Of a stretch of 64,000 nt of DNA, positions 1 through 11,484 are shown piece by piece. The position numbers were made by a program, and so were the translations under genes. The notes beneath the pieces were generated by a model. The model saw only the letters and a program-made list of their open reading frames with translations. It ran no database searches and was not told the origin of the DNA. The first letter of the stretch is position 1. Every line of letters begins with the position of its first letter. Origin of the DNA: Nemertoderma westbladi (taxonomy: Eukaryota > Xenacoelomorpha > Nemertodermatida > Nemertodermatidae); assembly GCA_032718475.1 (NCBI GenBank), contig JAUCBJ010000859.1, positions 373 to 64,372 on the forward strand, read 5' to 3'.

Positions 1-33
1 AAGCAGTGGTATCAACGCAGAGTACTTAGGGGG
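1..33 (+). other. SMART cDNA adaptor remnant at contig start
   Basis: The first 25 bases, beginning AAGCAGTGGTATCAACGC, match the well-known SMART/SMARTer template-switching primer, followed by TTAGGGGG, which resembles the G-run left by template switching. It is almost certainly library-derived and not genomic. It implies that the assembly starts here, so the gene truncated at the left edge is cut by the contig end. Confidence 0.9.
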
Positions 34-78
34 AAATTTTCGTGACAGCCAAATAGGCCTACTGCATTACGGACCGAT

Positions 79-420
79 AGCTATTGATAACCAGTAGCTA
101 TAAACTATTAACATGGCTCCAAACGCCACCATAAATATAAGCTAACTTATTTATAACATAATTTATGTCATTTTTACATTTATTTATACAGCAACTAATT
201 TAATTTGTGCAGTTTCTATCACTTATAATATATATACAATCATTTCGTAATGTTACAATTTTGGAATAAAACTACATACATACTTGTTGCAAAGTACTTT
301 ACAGTGTTCTGATCCTCGTGGCTTTATTTTCACTCACTCACTAACGTTCGTTCGTGTAACAAAGCCACTCGGATCATCACACTGTAAAGTGCTACTTTTA
401 GTTTGTAAATAGTTATTACA
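79..420 (+). repeat. Interspersed repeat, copy A, with internal hairpin
   Basis: About 340 bases recur with high identity at 23406-23760. Both copies contain an imperfect inverted repeat, here 298-325 against 361-388, whose arms pair over 28 bases with two 2-base mismatches around a loop of about 35 bases. No coding capacity is seen. It ends about 55 bases before the acceptor of the first visible exon. It may be a small non-autonomous element, but no terminal repeats were defined. Confidence 0.75.
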
Positions 421-476
421 GATTATATGATTATATAATGATTATACGATTTTATAGATGATTTTTTTTTTTACAG

Positions 477-597
477 TAACATAGGCGACACTAACAACGG
501 AAACACATTGTTAAATCCGGGATATTACATAATGACAGAGAGTTTGGCACCCATGTACGAAGATGTCATGTCTTATGCAGTACGTGAATTACAAACG
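477..597 (+). CDS. Beta/gamma-crystallin-domain gene, internal exon A
   Basis: A polypyrimidine run ending TTTTACAG precedes the exon, and a consensus GTAAGT donor starts at 598. The first base completes a codon from an upstream exon outside the window, and the exon ends on a full codon. It encodes about 40 residues ending LNPGYYIMTESLAPM and EDVMSYAVREL. This fits the second half of a beta/gamma-crystallin Greek-key motif (glycine-tyrosine turn, then a D-x-x-S-x-x-V strand). The phase-0 end matches the phase-0 start of exon B at 18184. Membership of the same gene is inferred from phase, strand and motif. The calcium-type site here is degenerate (EDVMSY). Confidence 0.65.
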
Positions 598-680
598 GTA
601 AGTGATTCGAATTTCGTCTATAAACGGACTGGTTCCTTTATCGAAAAGGTCGACAAAGGAACCATGGTAACTTGGGAAAC

Positions 681-3600
681 AAACTGGAATGATTTACTGT
701 GGAAGATCAGCCATGGCGGTGAACAGGCATTCCTTTAGGAAACAGAATGGAAGGGTTTACTGTGGAAGATCAGCCATGGCGGTGAACAGGCATTCCTTTA
801 GGAAACAGAATGGAAGGGTTTACTGTGGAAGATCAGCCATGGCGGTGAACAGGCATTCCTTTAGGAAACAGAATGGAAGGGTTTACTGTGGAAGATCAGC
901 CATGGCGGTGAACAGGCATTCCTTTAGGAAACAGAGTGGAAGGGTTTACTGTGGAAGATCAGCCATGGCGGTGAACAGGCATTCCTTTAGGAAACAGAGT
1001 GGAAGGGTTTACTGTGGAAGATCAGCCATGGCGGTGAACAGGCATTCCTTTAGGAAACAGAGTGGAAGGGTTTACTGTGGAAGATCAGCCATGGTGGTGA
1101 ACAGGCATTCCTTTAGGAAACAGAGTGGAAGGGTTTACTGTGGAAGATCAGCCATGGGGGTGAACAGGCATTCCTTTAGGAAACAGAGTGGAAGGGTTTA
1201 CTGTGGAAGATCAGCCATGGGGGTGAACAGGCATTCCTTTAGGAAACAGAGTGGAAGGGTTTACTGTGGAAGATCAGCCATGGGGGTGAACAGGCATTCC
1301 TTTAGGAAACAGAGTGGAAGGGTTTACTGTGGAAGATCAGCCATGGGGGTGAACAGGCATTCCTTTAGGAAACAGAGTGGAAGGGTTTACTGTGGAAGAT
1401 CAGCCATGGCGGTGAACAGGCATTCCTTTAGGAAACAGAGTGGAAGGGTTTACTGTGGAAGATCAGCCATGGGGGTGAACAGGCATTCCTTTAGGAAACA
1501 GAGTGGAAGGGTTTACTGTGGAAGATCAGCCATGGCGGTGAACAGGCATTCCTTTAGGAAACAGAGTGGAAGGGTTTACTGTGGAAGATCAGCCATGGGG
1601 GTGAACAGGCATTCCTTTAGGAAACAGAGTGGAAGGGTTTACTGTGGAAGATCAGCCATGGCGGTGAACAGGCATTCCTTTAGGAAACAGAGTGGAAGGG
1701 TTTACTGTGGAAGATCAGCCATGGGGGTGAACAGGCATTCCTTTAGGAAACAGAGTGGAAGGGTTTACTGTGGAAGATCAGCCATGGCGGTGAACAGGCA
1801 TTCCTTTAGGAAACAGAGTGGAAGGGTTTACTGTGGAAGATCAGCCATGGCGGTGAACAGGCATTCCTTTAGGAAACAGAGTGGAAGGGTTTACTGTGGA
1901 AGATCAGCCATGGGGGTGAACAGGCATTCCTTTAGGAAACAGAGTGGAAGGGTTTACTGTGGAAGATCAGCCATGGCGGTGAACAGGCATTCCTTTAGGA
2001 AACAGAGTGGAAGGGTTTACTGTGGAAGATCAGCCATGGGGGTGAACAGGCATTCCTTTAGGAAACAGAGTGGAAGGGTTTACTGTGGAAGATCAGCCAT
2101 GGCGGTGAACAGGCATTCCTTTAGGAAACAGAGTGGAAGGGTTTACTGTGGAAGATCAGCCATGGCGGTGAACAGGCATTCCTTTAGGAAACAGAGTGGA
2201 AGGGTTTACTGTGGAAGATCAGCCATGGCGGTGAACAGGCATTCCTTTAGGAAACAGAGTGGAAGGGTTTACTGTGGAAGATCAGCCATGGCGGTGAACA
2301 GGCATTCCTTTAGGAAACAGAGTGGAAGGGTTTACTGTGGAAGATCAGCCATGGTGGTGAACAGGCATTCCTTTAGGAAACAGAGTGGAAGGGTTTACTG
2401 TGGAAGATCAGCCATGGGGGTGAACAGGCATTCCTTTAGGAAACAGAGTGGAAGGGTTTACTGTGGAAGATCAGCCATGGGGGTGAACAGGCATTCCTTT
2501 AGGAAACAGAGTGGAAGGGTTTACTGTGGAAGATCAGCCATGGGGGTGAACAGGCATTCCTTTAGGAAACAGAGTGGAAGGGTTTACTGTGGAAGATCAG
2601 CCATGGGGGTGAACAGGCATTCCTTTAGGAAACAGAGTGGAAGGGTTTACTGTGGAAGATCAGCCATGGCGGTGAACAGGCATTCCTTTAGGAAACAGAG
2701 TGGAAGGGTTTACTGTGGAAGATCAGCCATGGGGGTGAACAGGCATTCCTTTAGGAAACAGAGTGGAAGGGTTTACTGTGGAAGATCAGCCATGGGGGTG
2801 AACAGGCATTCCTTTAGGAAACAGAGTGGAAGGGTTTACTGTGGAAGATCAGCCATGGGGGTGAACAGGCATTCCTTTAGGAAACAGAGTGGAAGGGTTT
2901 ACTGTGGAAGATCAGCCATGGGGGTGAACAGGCATTCCTTTAGGAAACAGAGTGGAAGGGTTTACTGTGGAAGATCAGCCATGGGGGTGAACAGGCATTC
3001 CTTTAGGAAACAGAGTGGAAGGGTTTACTGTGGAAGATCAGCCATGGCGGTGAACAGGCATTCCTTTAGGAAACAGAGTGGAAGGGTTTACTGTGGAAGA
3101 TCAGCCATGGGGGTGAACAGGCATTCCTTTAGGAAACAGAGTGGAAGGGTTTACTGTGGAAGATCAGCCATGGGGGTGAACAGGCATTCCTTTAGGAAAC
3201 AGAGTGGAAGGGTTTACTGTGGAAGATCAGCCATGGGGGTGAACAGGCATTCCTTTAGGAAACAGAGTGGAAGGGTTTACTGTGGAAGATCAGCCATGGG
3301 GGTGAACAGGCATTCCTTTAGGAAACAGAGTGGAAGGGTTTACTGTGGAAGATCAGCCATGGGGGTGAACAGGCATTCCTTTAGGAAACAGAGTGGAAGG
3401 GTTTACTGTGGAAGATCAGCCATGGGGGTGAACAGGCATTCCTTTAGGAAACAGAGTGGAAGGGTTTACTGTGGAAGATCAGCCATGGGGGTGAACAGGC
3501 ATTCCTTTAGGAAACAGAGTGGAAGGGTTTACTGTGGAAGATCAGCCATGGCGGTGAACAGGCATTCCTTTAGGAAACAGAGTGGAAGGGGTTTACTGTG

Positions 3601-5096
3601 GAAGATCACCCATGGTGGAGAACAGGCATTCCTTTAGGAAACAGAGTGGAAGGGTTTACTGTGGAAGATCAGCCATGGCGGTGAACAGGCATTCCTTTAG
3701 GAAACAGAGTGGAAGGGTTTACTGTGGAAGATCAGCCATGGCGGTGAACAGGCATTCCTTTAGGAAACAGAGTGGAAGGGGTTTACTGTGGAAGATCACC
3801 CATGGTGGAGAACAGGCATTCCTTTAGGAAACAGAGTGGAAGGGTTTACTGTGGAAGATCAGCCATGGCGGTGAACAGGCATTCCTTTAGGAAACAGAGT
3901 GGAAGGGTTTACTGTGGAAGATCAGCCATGGCGGTGAACAGGCATTCCTTTAGGAAACAGAGTGGAAGGGGTTTACTGTGGAAGATCACCCATGGTGGAG
4001 AACAGGCATTCCTTTAGGAAACAGAGTGGAAGGGTTTACTGTGGAAGATCAGCCATGGTGGTGAACAGGCATTCCTTTAGGAAACAGAGTTGGAAGGGTT
4101 TACTGTGGAAGATCACTCATGGTGGTGAACAGGCATTCCTTTAGGAAACAGAGTGGAAGGGTTTACTGTGGAAGATCAGCCATGGTGGTGAACAGGCATT
4201 CCTTTAGGAAACAGAATGGAAGGGAATACTGTGGAAGATCACCCATGGCGGTGAACAGGCATTCCTTTAGGAAACAGAGTGGAAGGGTTTACTGTGGAAG
4301 ATCACCCATGGTGGTGAACAGGCATTCCTTTAGGAAAAAGAGTGGAAGGGTTTACTGTGGAAGATCAGCCATGGCGGTGAACAGGCATTCCTTTAGGAAA
4401 CAGAGTAGAAGGGTTTACTGTGGAAGATCAGCCATGGTGGTGAACAGGCATTCCTTTAGGAAACAGAATGGAAGGGAATACTGTGGAAGATCAGCCATGG
4501 CGGTGAACAGGCATTCCTTTAGGAAACAGAATGGAAGGGTTTACTGTGGAAGATCACCCATGGCGGTGAACAGGCATTCCTTTAGGAAACAGAGTGGAAG
4601 GGTTTACTGTGGAAGATCACCCATGGCGGTGAACAGGCATTCCTTTAGGAAACAGAGTGGAAGGGTTTACTGTGGAAGATCACCCATGGTGGTGAACAGG
4701 CATTCCTTTAGGAAACAGAATGGAAGGGAATACTGTGGAAGATCACCCATGGTGGTGAACAGGCATTCCTTTAGGAAACAGAGTGGAAGGGTTTACTGTG
4801 GAAGATCACCCATGGTGGTGAACAGGCATTCCTTTAGGAAACAGAATGGAAGGGAATACTGTGGAAGATCACCCATGGCGGTGAACAGGCATTCCTTTAG
4901 GAAACAGAGTGGAAGGGTTTACTGTGGAAGATCACCCATGGTGGTGAACAGGCATTCCTTTAGGAAACAGAATGGAAGGGAATACTGTGGAAGATCACCC
5001 ATGGCGGTGAACAGGCATTCCTTTAGGAAACAGAGTGGAAGGGTTACTGTGGAAGATCACCCATGGTGGTGGAACAGGCCATCCTTTGGGAAACAG
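681..5096 (+). repeat. 63-bp minisatellite, about 70 units
   Basis: The unit is 63 bases, exactly 21 codons, so one frame stays open for nearly 1000 codons. Units differ mainly at one codon (ATGG followed by CGG, GGG or TGG) and at AGAATGG/AGAGTGG. A block of about 11 units centred on the TGG variant at 1091 recurs exactly 1260 bases (20 units) later at 2351. A 190-base higher-order unit (63+63+64) is tandem from about 3582. Units after 4200 are more mixed (TTTACTG/AATACTG; TCAGCC/TCACCC). The first and last units are diverged. It lies wholly inside intron 1 of the crystallin gene. Confidence 0.95.
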
Positions 5097-6949
5097 ATCT
5101 TCCATGTATAATAATGACAAAATACCACAAGTAATAGATAGTTAACCAGTAATAGCTCAAAGTCTGAGTCCAAAGTGATGCTCAAAGAACTCTGTGTCGA
5201 AATCGGTACCAAACATACGGCTACACCAAGGTGCAACCTACACCTAATCATGTTGTCCTACACCGTAAAAACTATGCGCTATCTCAATTGAAGATATTGC
5301 TAACATTGAACTATTAGACGCGCAGACGTTATTGCGCCATATAGTCTGCGTATCGCTCGAGCATAGCATTATATTAAATTAGTATTTACAATTATTACTG
5401 AATAATATTCTTCCAGCTCTGGGGTACGTTCCGCAGTACTGCCCTCCTAAATCAAAACCATGTAACTAACAATTTTGCAAAAATGATATTTTGGTATCAT
5501 CTGATAGCTGAAGACGAGCTCTATCAATTAAATTGGCAATGGTTAATAGCCTCAATATAGAGCCATTTTGTAGAAATCACCAATTAATGTAACTAACAAT
5601 ATAAGAGTTTGTTAAAAGCCTGCTAAGTCAAAAACATGTAACCCACAATTTGTAAAAGAAAAGCATGTTAGATGACTATGTAATTGTGTGTAAGTGATTA
5701 TGTAACTGATAAGTTACATTCCTTTAGCTTGGCATTGGATCATTAATACCTTACAGTCACATCAGGCAATACATGGGTGCATATAGAACTTTATAGCAAC
5801 AATTGTGAAGCTTAGTAAACTTGCAGAGCTAGAAAAAGAGCTAAAAAAAAGCTTGAAAAAAGTTCAAAAAAAGCTTCAAAAAATGCTCAAAAAAAGTTTG
5901 AAAAAAAGCTCAAAAAAGCTTGAAAATGCTAGAAATACAGCTCAAAAAAAAGCTCAGAATACCTCACATAAAAAATGGGCGAGTAATATATTGATTTTAA
6001 ATGCAACGACTGTGTGTCCAGTGCTGATAGTGGTTGCAAACATGCGGCCATTAGAGTATGGCCTGGGTTGGTTACCTACTTTTTTACCAAAATTTTACAT
6101 GCCTTTTTCATAGCCCGGTACTAATAGGGTTAAGCAATACATGTTATGTTGTCAATAATTTAGTGATTTGATTATTTAAAATTTGATATTCGCCAATGTT
6201 AAAGTCTCTTTGATTAAATATCCGGTAAATGGATTATGGAAACATATTCCTATTAGAATGGAATGGGAGCTAACTCGCCTCATGGCCAACACTTTTCTCC
6301 CCTCAACATTTGATTAGATCCATTGTGACAGTAGTACAGTAAGTCTGGAGGGTTGAATCATTCTATAATCCCAGTCCAAGGTCACTTTCTTCCGTGATCT
6401 ATTGTAGACAGTCCGCTTTTTCATTATCTATGTCCATTCTAGCATTAAATACTCCTGCTAGAATAACAAATTGGTCCTTTGTAATTGGCAGGGATTGATT
6501 CAATTAATTTCCGTAAACACTCCATCAACTAGTTCATCGATATTGGTATCGGGATCACAATAACAACAGATAAAAAGGCATATGGGCATATCCACAGAAA
6601 ATGGGACATGATATGAAAAAAATAAAACTTTAAAAAATAAGCAATATGTCATGATGTATTGGGTAAAATTAAATAAATTTTTCGAATTTGACAAAATTTG
6701 CATTGATTTGAGGGTATAAAACAGAAAATTTTGCGATTATATCGACCATCATCAAGAAAAAACGTAAAAGACGTAAAAACGAAAAAAATACCAAAATTCA
6801 AGGCGAAATATTTTCTTTTACTGTTTATCAATATAGGCTATCCTTGGTATCATTGTAATCAGCCGTAAATGCACATTCCAACGAGGTAGTTCTACGCCAT
6901 AAACATAGAACGCTTCTCATACAATAAGCATTAAAAGCTACCTGTACCC
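5097..6949. other. Intron 1 sequence without recognisable genes
   Basis: No gene is seen. At 5805-5985 an imperfect repeat of GCTCAAAAAAAGCTT-like units gives a lysine-rich open frame that looks like simple-sequence DNA. The rest is AT-rich with only short, unsupported frames on either strand. Confidence 0.6.
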
Positions 6950-7655
6950 AATTGTAACGTCCGTCATTTTTTTTACATTTTTTCTCAATTGCTTGTCTAT
7001 TGTTTGGCAAACCATATCGAAATTACTGTAAAATTACTCAATGCCGACGTAAGAAGGCGTCTCTTGGGCCATTTACAGCAATCCAGGCTACCATAAAGGC
7101 TGTGATTTCAGTGAATGAAGTTTGTAACGTCCGACACATTGTAACGTCCGACACTATTATTATTTAATGTACAGTATTTAAAGTCTAAATTGCAGTGTAT
7201 AGTGTAAAATGCATAAATAAATAAAAATATGTTTCAATAATTACGATTTTCGACTCAAAATTCACATCTTAGTATTTTGATGATATATTTGGCAATTGTT
7301 GGTGAAATTTAAAATGGTTTTTAGATTCGGAATCAGCAGATGAAGGCGGTTCTAATGATATCTAGAGTACATTCCAAAGACGAAAAATAAAGCCGACAGA
7401 AGTGGCTAAATATTGCTAATTTGTATGTAACGTCCAACACGTAACGTCCGAAACCATTCCTCACAACTTTGAATTGCAAATGTCGGCTTCAAAAGATCTG
7501 CAGTGCAATTTAGAAAACTTTTTCGAAAAATAGAATAGTTGAGCTATATTTTGAGCCCAAAAATAATAACATACCAGTCTTCGGCATTAATTGCAATCAA
7601 AAGTAAAATATGTACAATAAAAAGTGTCCTATTTTTGTAACGTCCGACACCTTTT
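6950..7655 (+). repeat. Block of GTAACGTCCGACAC motifs
   Basis: The 14-base motif GTAACGTCCGACAC occurs at 7124, 7141 and 7637. Near-matches lie at 6953 (GTAACGTCCGTCAT), 7427 (one change) and 7441 (two changes). Another exact copy lies at 17380, on the far side of the NeSL-like element. All copies are in the same orientation. The pattern resembles subterminal transposase-binding repeats of a DNA transposon that the NeSL-like element later split, but no transposase frame was found. Confidence 0.7.
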
Positions 7656-8700
7656 TAAAAGTAAAATGTTTAAGAAGAATAACGTTTCCCAATGTAGGGT
7701 ATTTGCGATATTCTGAATTATATCCGCGATATAATGCGATATTCTTTGTTTAATTTAAAAATTTGTTTAATTTGAAAATTTAAAAATCAACTAGAGTACT
7801 GCAGTACTGCTAAATCTGTACCAATAAGTGTGACATATATAATTAAGTATTGGTTGATTATTACTGGCTGACTGCCTGCCTGGCTGTATGCTGCTCTACG
7901 GTATAGGCCTAGCTACATTGGGATATACTGGCTAGCCCGGGTCCAAGTTTGAGTTCAGTCCGCGGAAACGACAACCATAGCACAGCCGCGTCCACGACAC
8001 ATCGGGATCCGGTTTCCCCCAAATCAAGGTCAAACCATCCGCCAGGCCTGAGGCCTCATGTGTTCGCCAAGCAAGAGAGAAGTCTCAGCCCGAACAACGA
8101 GCCACTCACAATTCCCAACTCTGCAACTCTGCAACTCCTGGTCTATTCCTCGTGGAAGGACGGACAGGAAGGAAGGACATACATTGCATAACCGGTTAAC
8201 CCAGTGCAGTATTCTCAGAACCTAGAAACTGGGGTTTATCTCCACACCACACCGACAGGGGTCCAGGTTTGTTGTCTGTGTCGCATCCTACTCTACTGCT
8301 TGCTTCGTTTATTCTTTAACCGTTTATTCTATCAAAACTGCCTCATACAGTCATGTGTTTGATTTAGGTTGTATGTTGTCGGTATTAATGCATTCACTTA
8401 ATTTGCTTTTTACTTCATCACCAATCAACTCAGCCAACAATTGTTGCTAGCTGCCTAATTGCACATCATTGTTTCTTGCGTTTCTTGCCATACTGCTGCA
8501 TTTAGTGTACCAATTCACAATTACACTTAATTTTGTCTGCCAGCCATAATTAATCAAAGTAATTATTTCCCATACAATACCGTTTATTATATAGCATTAT
8601 CATACTTTGTACTGTATTATTGTACTGTTTATCATTCATATAACGCTGCAATTTTTATTTTTTTTCTTGACTCTCATACTTACTTATACCGCATCGTCCT
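7656..8700 (+). other. Probable 5' untranslated part of the NeSL-like element
   Basis: The stretch turns GC-richer from about 7930. An 80-codon open frame at 7949-8191 has no recognisable domain. The left boundary of the LINE lies somewhere here and could not be fixed. Confidence 0.35.
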
Positions 8701-8708
8701 ATCCAAGT

Positions 8709-9840
8709 ATGTTGAGCTCAACATCCCCTTTTAACTCCACTATTGAGCTTTCTGATACACTTATCCTCAATGACATCTCCAGCCCAACTGACTCACATCG
8801 CAAGCTTGCAGGCATTCCAATATCAGATGGAGACTTGATCCCTATGCGGTACGGCTGGAAACCCAAAAAGCTTCTGGTTAACTGGCAGTATTCTAGAAGC
8901 CATTCTCCACCACTTTGCTAGCAATTCCACCAACGGCCCTGTCAAAGTGTTCAATTCCCAGTTTACTGACTTCCTCCTCTCCCCTTCACATGGCTAAGAT
9001 ATAGTCAAGAGGTGGACTAAGAACTCTGATGTTCATCGGTTTGCCATGATTCTATTCCCTATCAACCTGTGTGGTGCCCACTGGACACTGGGTGTTTACT
9101 TTCCTTCAAAGAAATTAATCTCGTACTTCGACTCATTTGGGGCTAAAAACGCAAGACATGTCAATGCGCTAAGTGAATGGGTGTTGCTCGAGGCCACCAA
9201 ATGGGGACATAATGCAGAACGCATTACCATCGAATTCCCGATAGTCTCTCGCATGCAGAATAACAACTATGATTGCGGAATCTATGTATGCCACTTTGCA
9301 AAAGTATGTATTGAAGGTGGATTGCAATTTTCAACCAATGATACGGCAATGAAGTCCTTTAGGGAGGAACTCCAGACCATGGTTGAAGGGAACTTGGTGA
9401 ATGTCAATGCCCCACCTAGACCAACCCAACCGGCTCACACTGCACCGGGCCCCATCCTGTCAGCATCAGATCCACCACAGTCCACCCCTTGCGCTGAAAA
9501 TGTCCAACAGAACAGCTCACCCGTCCCCTGTGATGAAGGTGTCCCTCAGGGCAGCTCACCCCCCATTAGTAGTCAGCCCATTGGAAATGGCCAATGTTGC
9601 TCTGGGAGTCCTTTGGTTGAGTCTGACGGAGTCATTGACCTCCCCCCAATGACAAGCATTCCATGTGAGAGCCCCATTCTCGCGCGGTCCACACCCCTGA
9701 CAGGCACACAGCCCATCCCATTGCCTTCCCTCCCCAATTCGCAACCCCTGAACCATCCACCATGCCCCTCCCCAAGTATTCAAGGGATTTCCCCCACAGT
9801 TGGCTCCATCCACTCAACCACATGCCCAGCATGCTTATGA
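8709..9840 (+). pseudogene. Ulp1-like (C48) cysteine protease domain of the NeSL-like element
   Basis: The intact frame from 9046 shows the Ulp1/SENP catalytic layout: HWTLGVYF supplies the histidine, YFDSFG the aspartate, and MQNNNYDCGIYVC the glutamine and cysteine. Upstream coding from about 8709 includes the family's W-L-x-x-x-I-L-E strand near 8880. It is broken by a frameshift near 8870 and an in-frame stop at 8995. The domain is followed by a proline/serine-rich linker to 9840. In NeSL elements the protease is thought to process the polyprotein or act on SUMO-like substrates; its role here is unknown. Confidence 0.8.
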
Positions 9841-10139
9841 CCAATGTCAGCCAACCCCTCAGGGGTTATCAGATCACACAAAACAAAGTTGAAAACCAGG
9901 TGCCCTGGATCGGGCCAATCCCCCTTGCTCCCATTCTTTCCCTAACAACACAACCCCGACTCGTCCACCCAACCTTTCAGTGCTCCAACCAGTCATGTAA
10001 CCACTCCCACACTACCCGGTCACGTCCCGCTCCCACTGCCTAACCCGCCACATTATCCACACACCCACCCGACCCCCGATGCCCCAAGCCCCGAAGCCAC
10101 TTTACCTTCCATTGACTCCATTCTTCAGACTAAGATCCC

Positions 10140-11384
10140 CACCCTCCGCCATATACCCAAGTCCACCTGGGACCTATTGGCTGGAGCTGTTGCTTCAACC
10201 CTTGAAGAGATATCTTCTGACCCCAGCAACACCAACTCCTGGTCCAAGGTATTCCTACTGGCTCCCTGTACCCTGGCCAATCCCAAGAAGAGGACGATGT
10301 CACTGGAGGGACACCAAGCAGCTTGTGAAGAAGTCACATCTTCGTAGGTGGTTGTTGGGTGACTATCTGGGTCTCTGGAATGAGGCTGTCGCTTCTAGTG
10401 CAAGTGCAAGCCAGCCAAGTCTTCCCCTGACTCTATTAGGGAGTCCAATGCCAGGCGGGCCCATCCGGCCATGGCAGATGGGCAGTACCGGAAGGCAGTG
10501 AGAGCCTTGTTGTCAGAGGGTCTAGCGGATACAAACGAGTCCACTTTCCTGTCCATGCTGGACAAACAGCCGCAGGCTCCTCCTCCGGTCCTACCGACTG
10601 GCCCAGTCCCATAACCCGCAATGATTTCAACCGAGTCTGTGGCCAAGGCTATCAGCTCATTCCCGCTTGGCTCCGCACCGGGCCTGTCTCAGCTGAGACC
10701 GACCCACTTAAAGGAATGTATTTCCTACCCATCTCCCGCTTGGGCCACCCGGGCGCTTTCCGCATTAAGTCGCTTCACCACGCAGTTGGCTGTGGGAGAG
10801 GCTCTACCCGACATCATGAAATACCTTTGCGGTGCATCCCTCTTCCCTTGTAAGAAGAAGGATTGTGGTCTCCGCCCCATCGCTGTGGGTGAGACCCTAA
10901 GGAGACTAACATCAAAGTGCCTCGCTACCGGGGTCGCCCCCATCACTTCCACATACCTATCTCCCTTACAGGTGTGTCAGTACGCCTTTAGGATGTGAGG
11001 CACTAGTTAGAGGCATCTCCGCTACTTTGGACGACTCTTCTATCCCCCCGGACTCGAAGTGGATATTGCTGGTTGACTTCAAGAATGCGTTTAACTCTAT
11101 CGACCGAGCAAGCATGTTCACTGAAATCTGCCAGAACATCCCTTCAATCTCAGCTTGGGTTGAGTCCTGTTATGAAGTACAGGCCATCTTGTGGCTGGGG
11201 GATCGGAAGATCCTAAGCTGCTGTGGAGTCCAGCAGGGAGACCCTCTTGGTCCTCTTGCGTTTGCCTGCACCCTTCACCCAGTGGCTGTTCTCATTCAGA
11301 AGGAGGTTCCCAACCTCATGTTCTCAGGTTGGTACCTGGACGACGGTACACTCTGTAGCCCACCTGTGGACATACTAAAGGCGC
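10140..11384 (+). pseudogene. Reverse transcriptase, N-terminal and palm part, of the NeSL-like element
   Basis: Coding signal runs through several frames. First comes a pre-RT region (a W-D-L-L-A-G-A motif near 10170), then fingers with LRPIAVGETLRRLTSKC near 10877. The palm follows, with LVDFKNAFNSIDR near 11075 (first aspartate), QQGDPLGPLAFA near 11232 and YLDDGTL near 11335, the variant of the Y-x-D-D box. Stops and frameshifts occur near 10350, 10500 and 10998. The frame is cut at 11384 by the gypsy insertion and resumes at 15571 in the matching phase. Confidence 0.8.
11380..11384. repeat. 5-bp target site duplication, left copy (GGCGC)
   Basis: GGCGC directly precedes the left LTR, and GGAGC (15571-15575) directly follows the right LTR. 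The match is 4 of 5 bases. Treating them as one site puts the two halves of the interrupted reverse transcriptase back in one reading frame, which supports the call. Confidence 0.65.
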
Positions 11385-11463
11385 TGTAGTATGGGCCTAA
11401 GGAGGCCATGGCCTGACTGGAGGATATAGATGTAATATACAACTCGCCGGCTGGTATACTACA
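11385..11463 (+). repeat. Left LTR (79 bp) of gypsy element
   Basis: It starts TGTAGTATGGGC and ends GGTATACTACA, with the TG...CA ends expected of an LTR. It differs from the right copy at about 4 of 79 positions. At 79 bases it is unusually short for an autonomous gypsy element. Confidence 0.85.
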
Positions 11464-11484
11464 TTGACCTACTTGATTGGTCTT

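Noticed and set aside
689-3637. A 982-codon open frame over the minisatellite as a repetitive protein gene
   Set aside because: The frame is open only because the unit is 63 bases without a stop in that frame. There is no start context, no splice link in frame with exon A, and no non-repeat coding flank.
681-5096. CRISPR array
   Set aside because: The repeats are contiguous without spacers and the DNA is eukaryotic.
5805-6113. Lysine-rich 102-codon protein
   Set aside because: It arises from an AAAAAGCTC-type simple repeat and has no flanking domain.
9401-10646. Several overlapping frames on both strands in the protease-RT linker
   Set aside because: They are GC-rich shadow frames. Only the frames continuing the protease and RT carry motifs.
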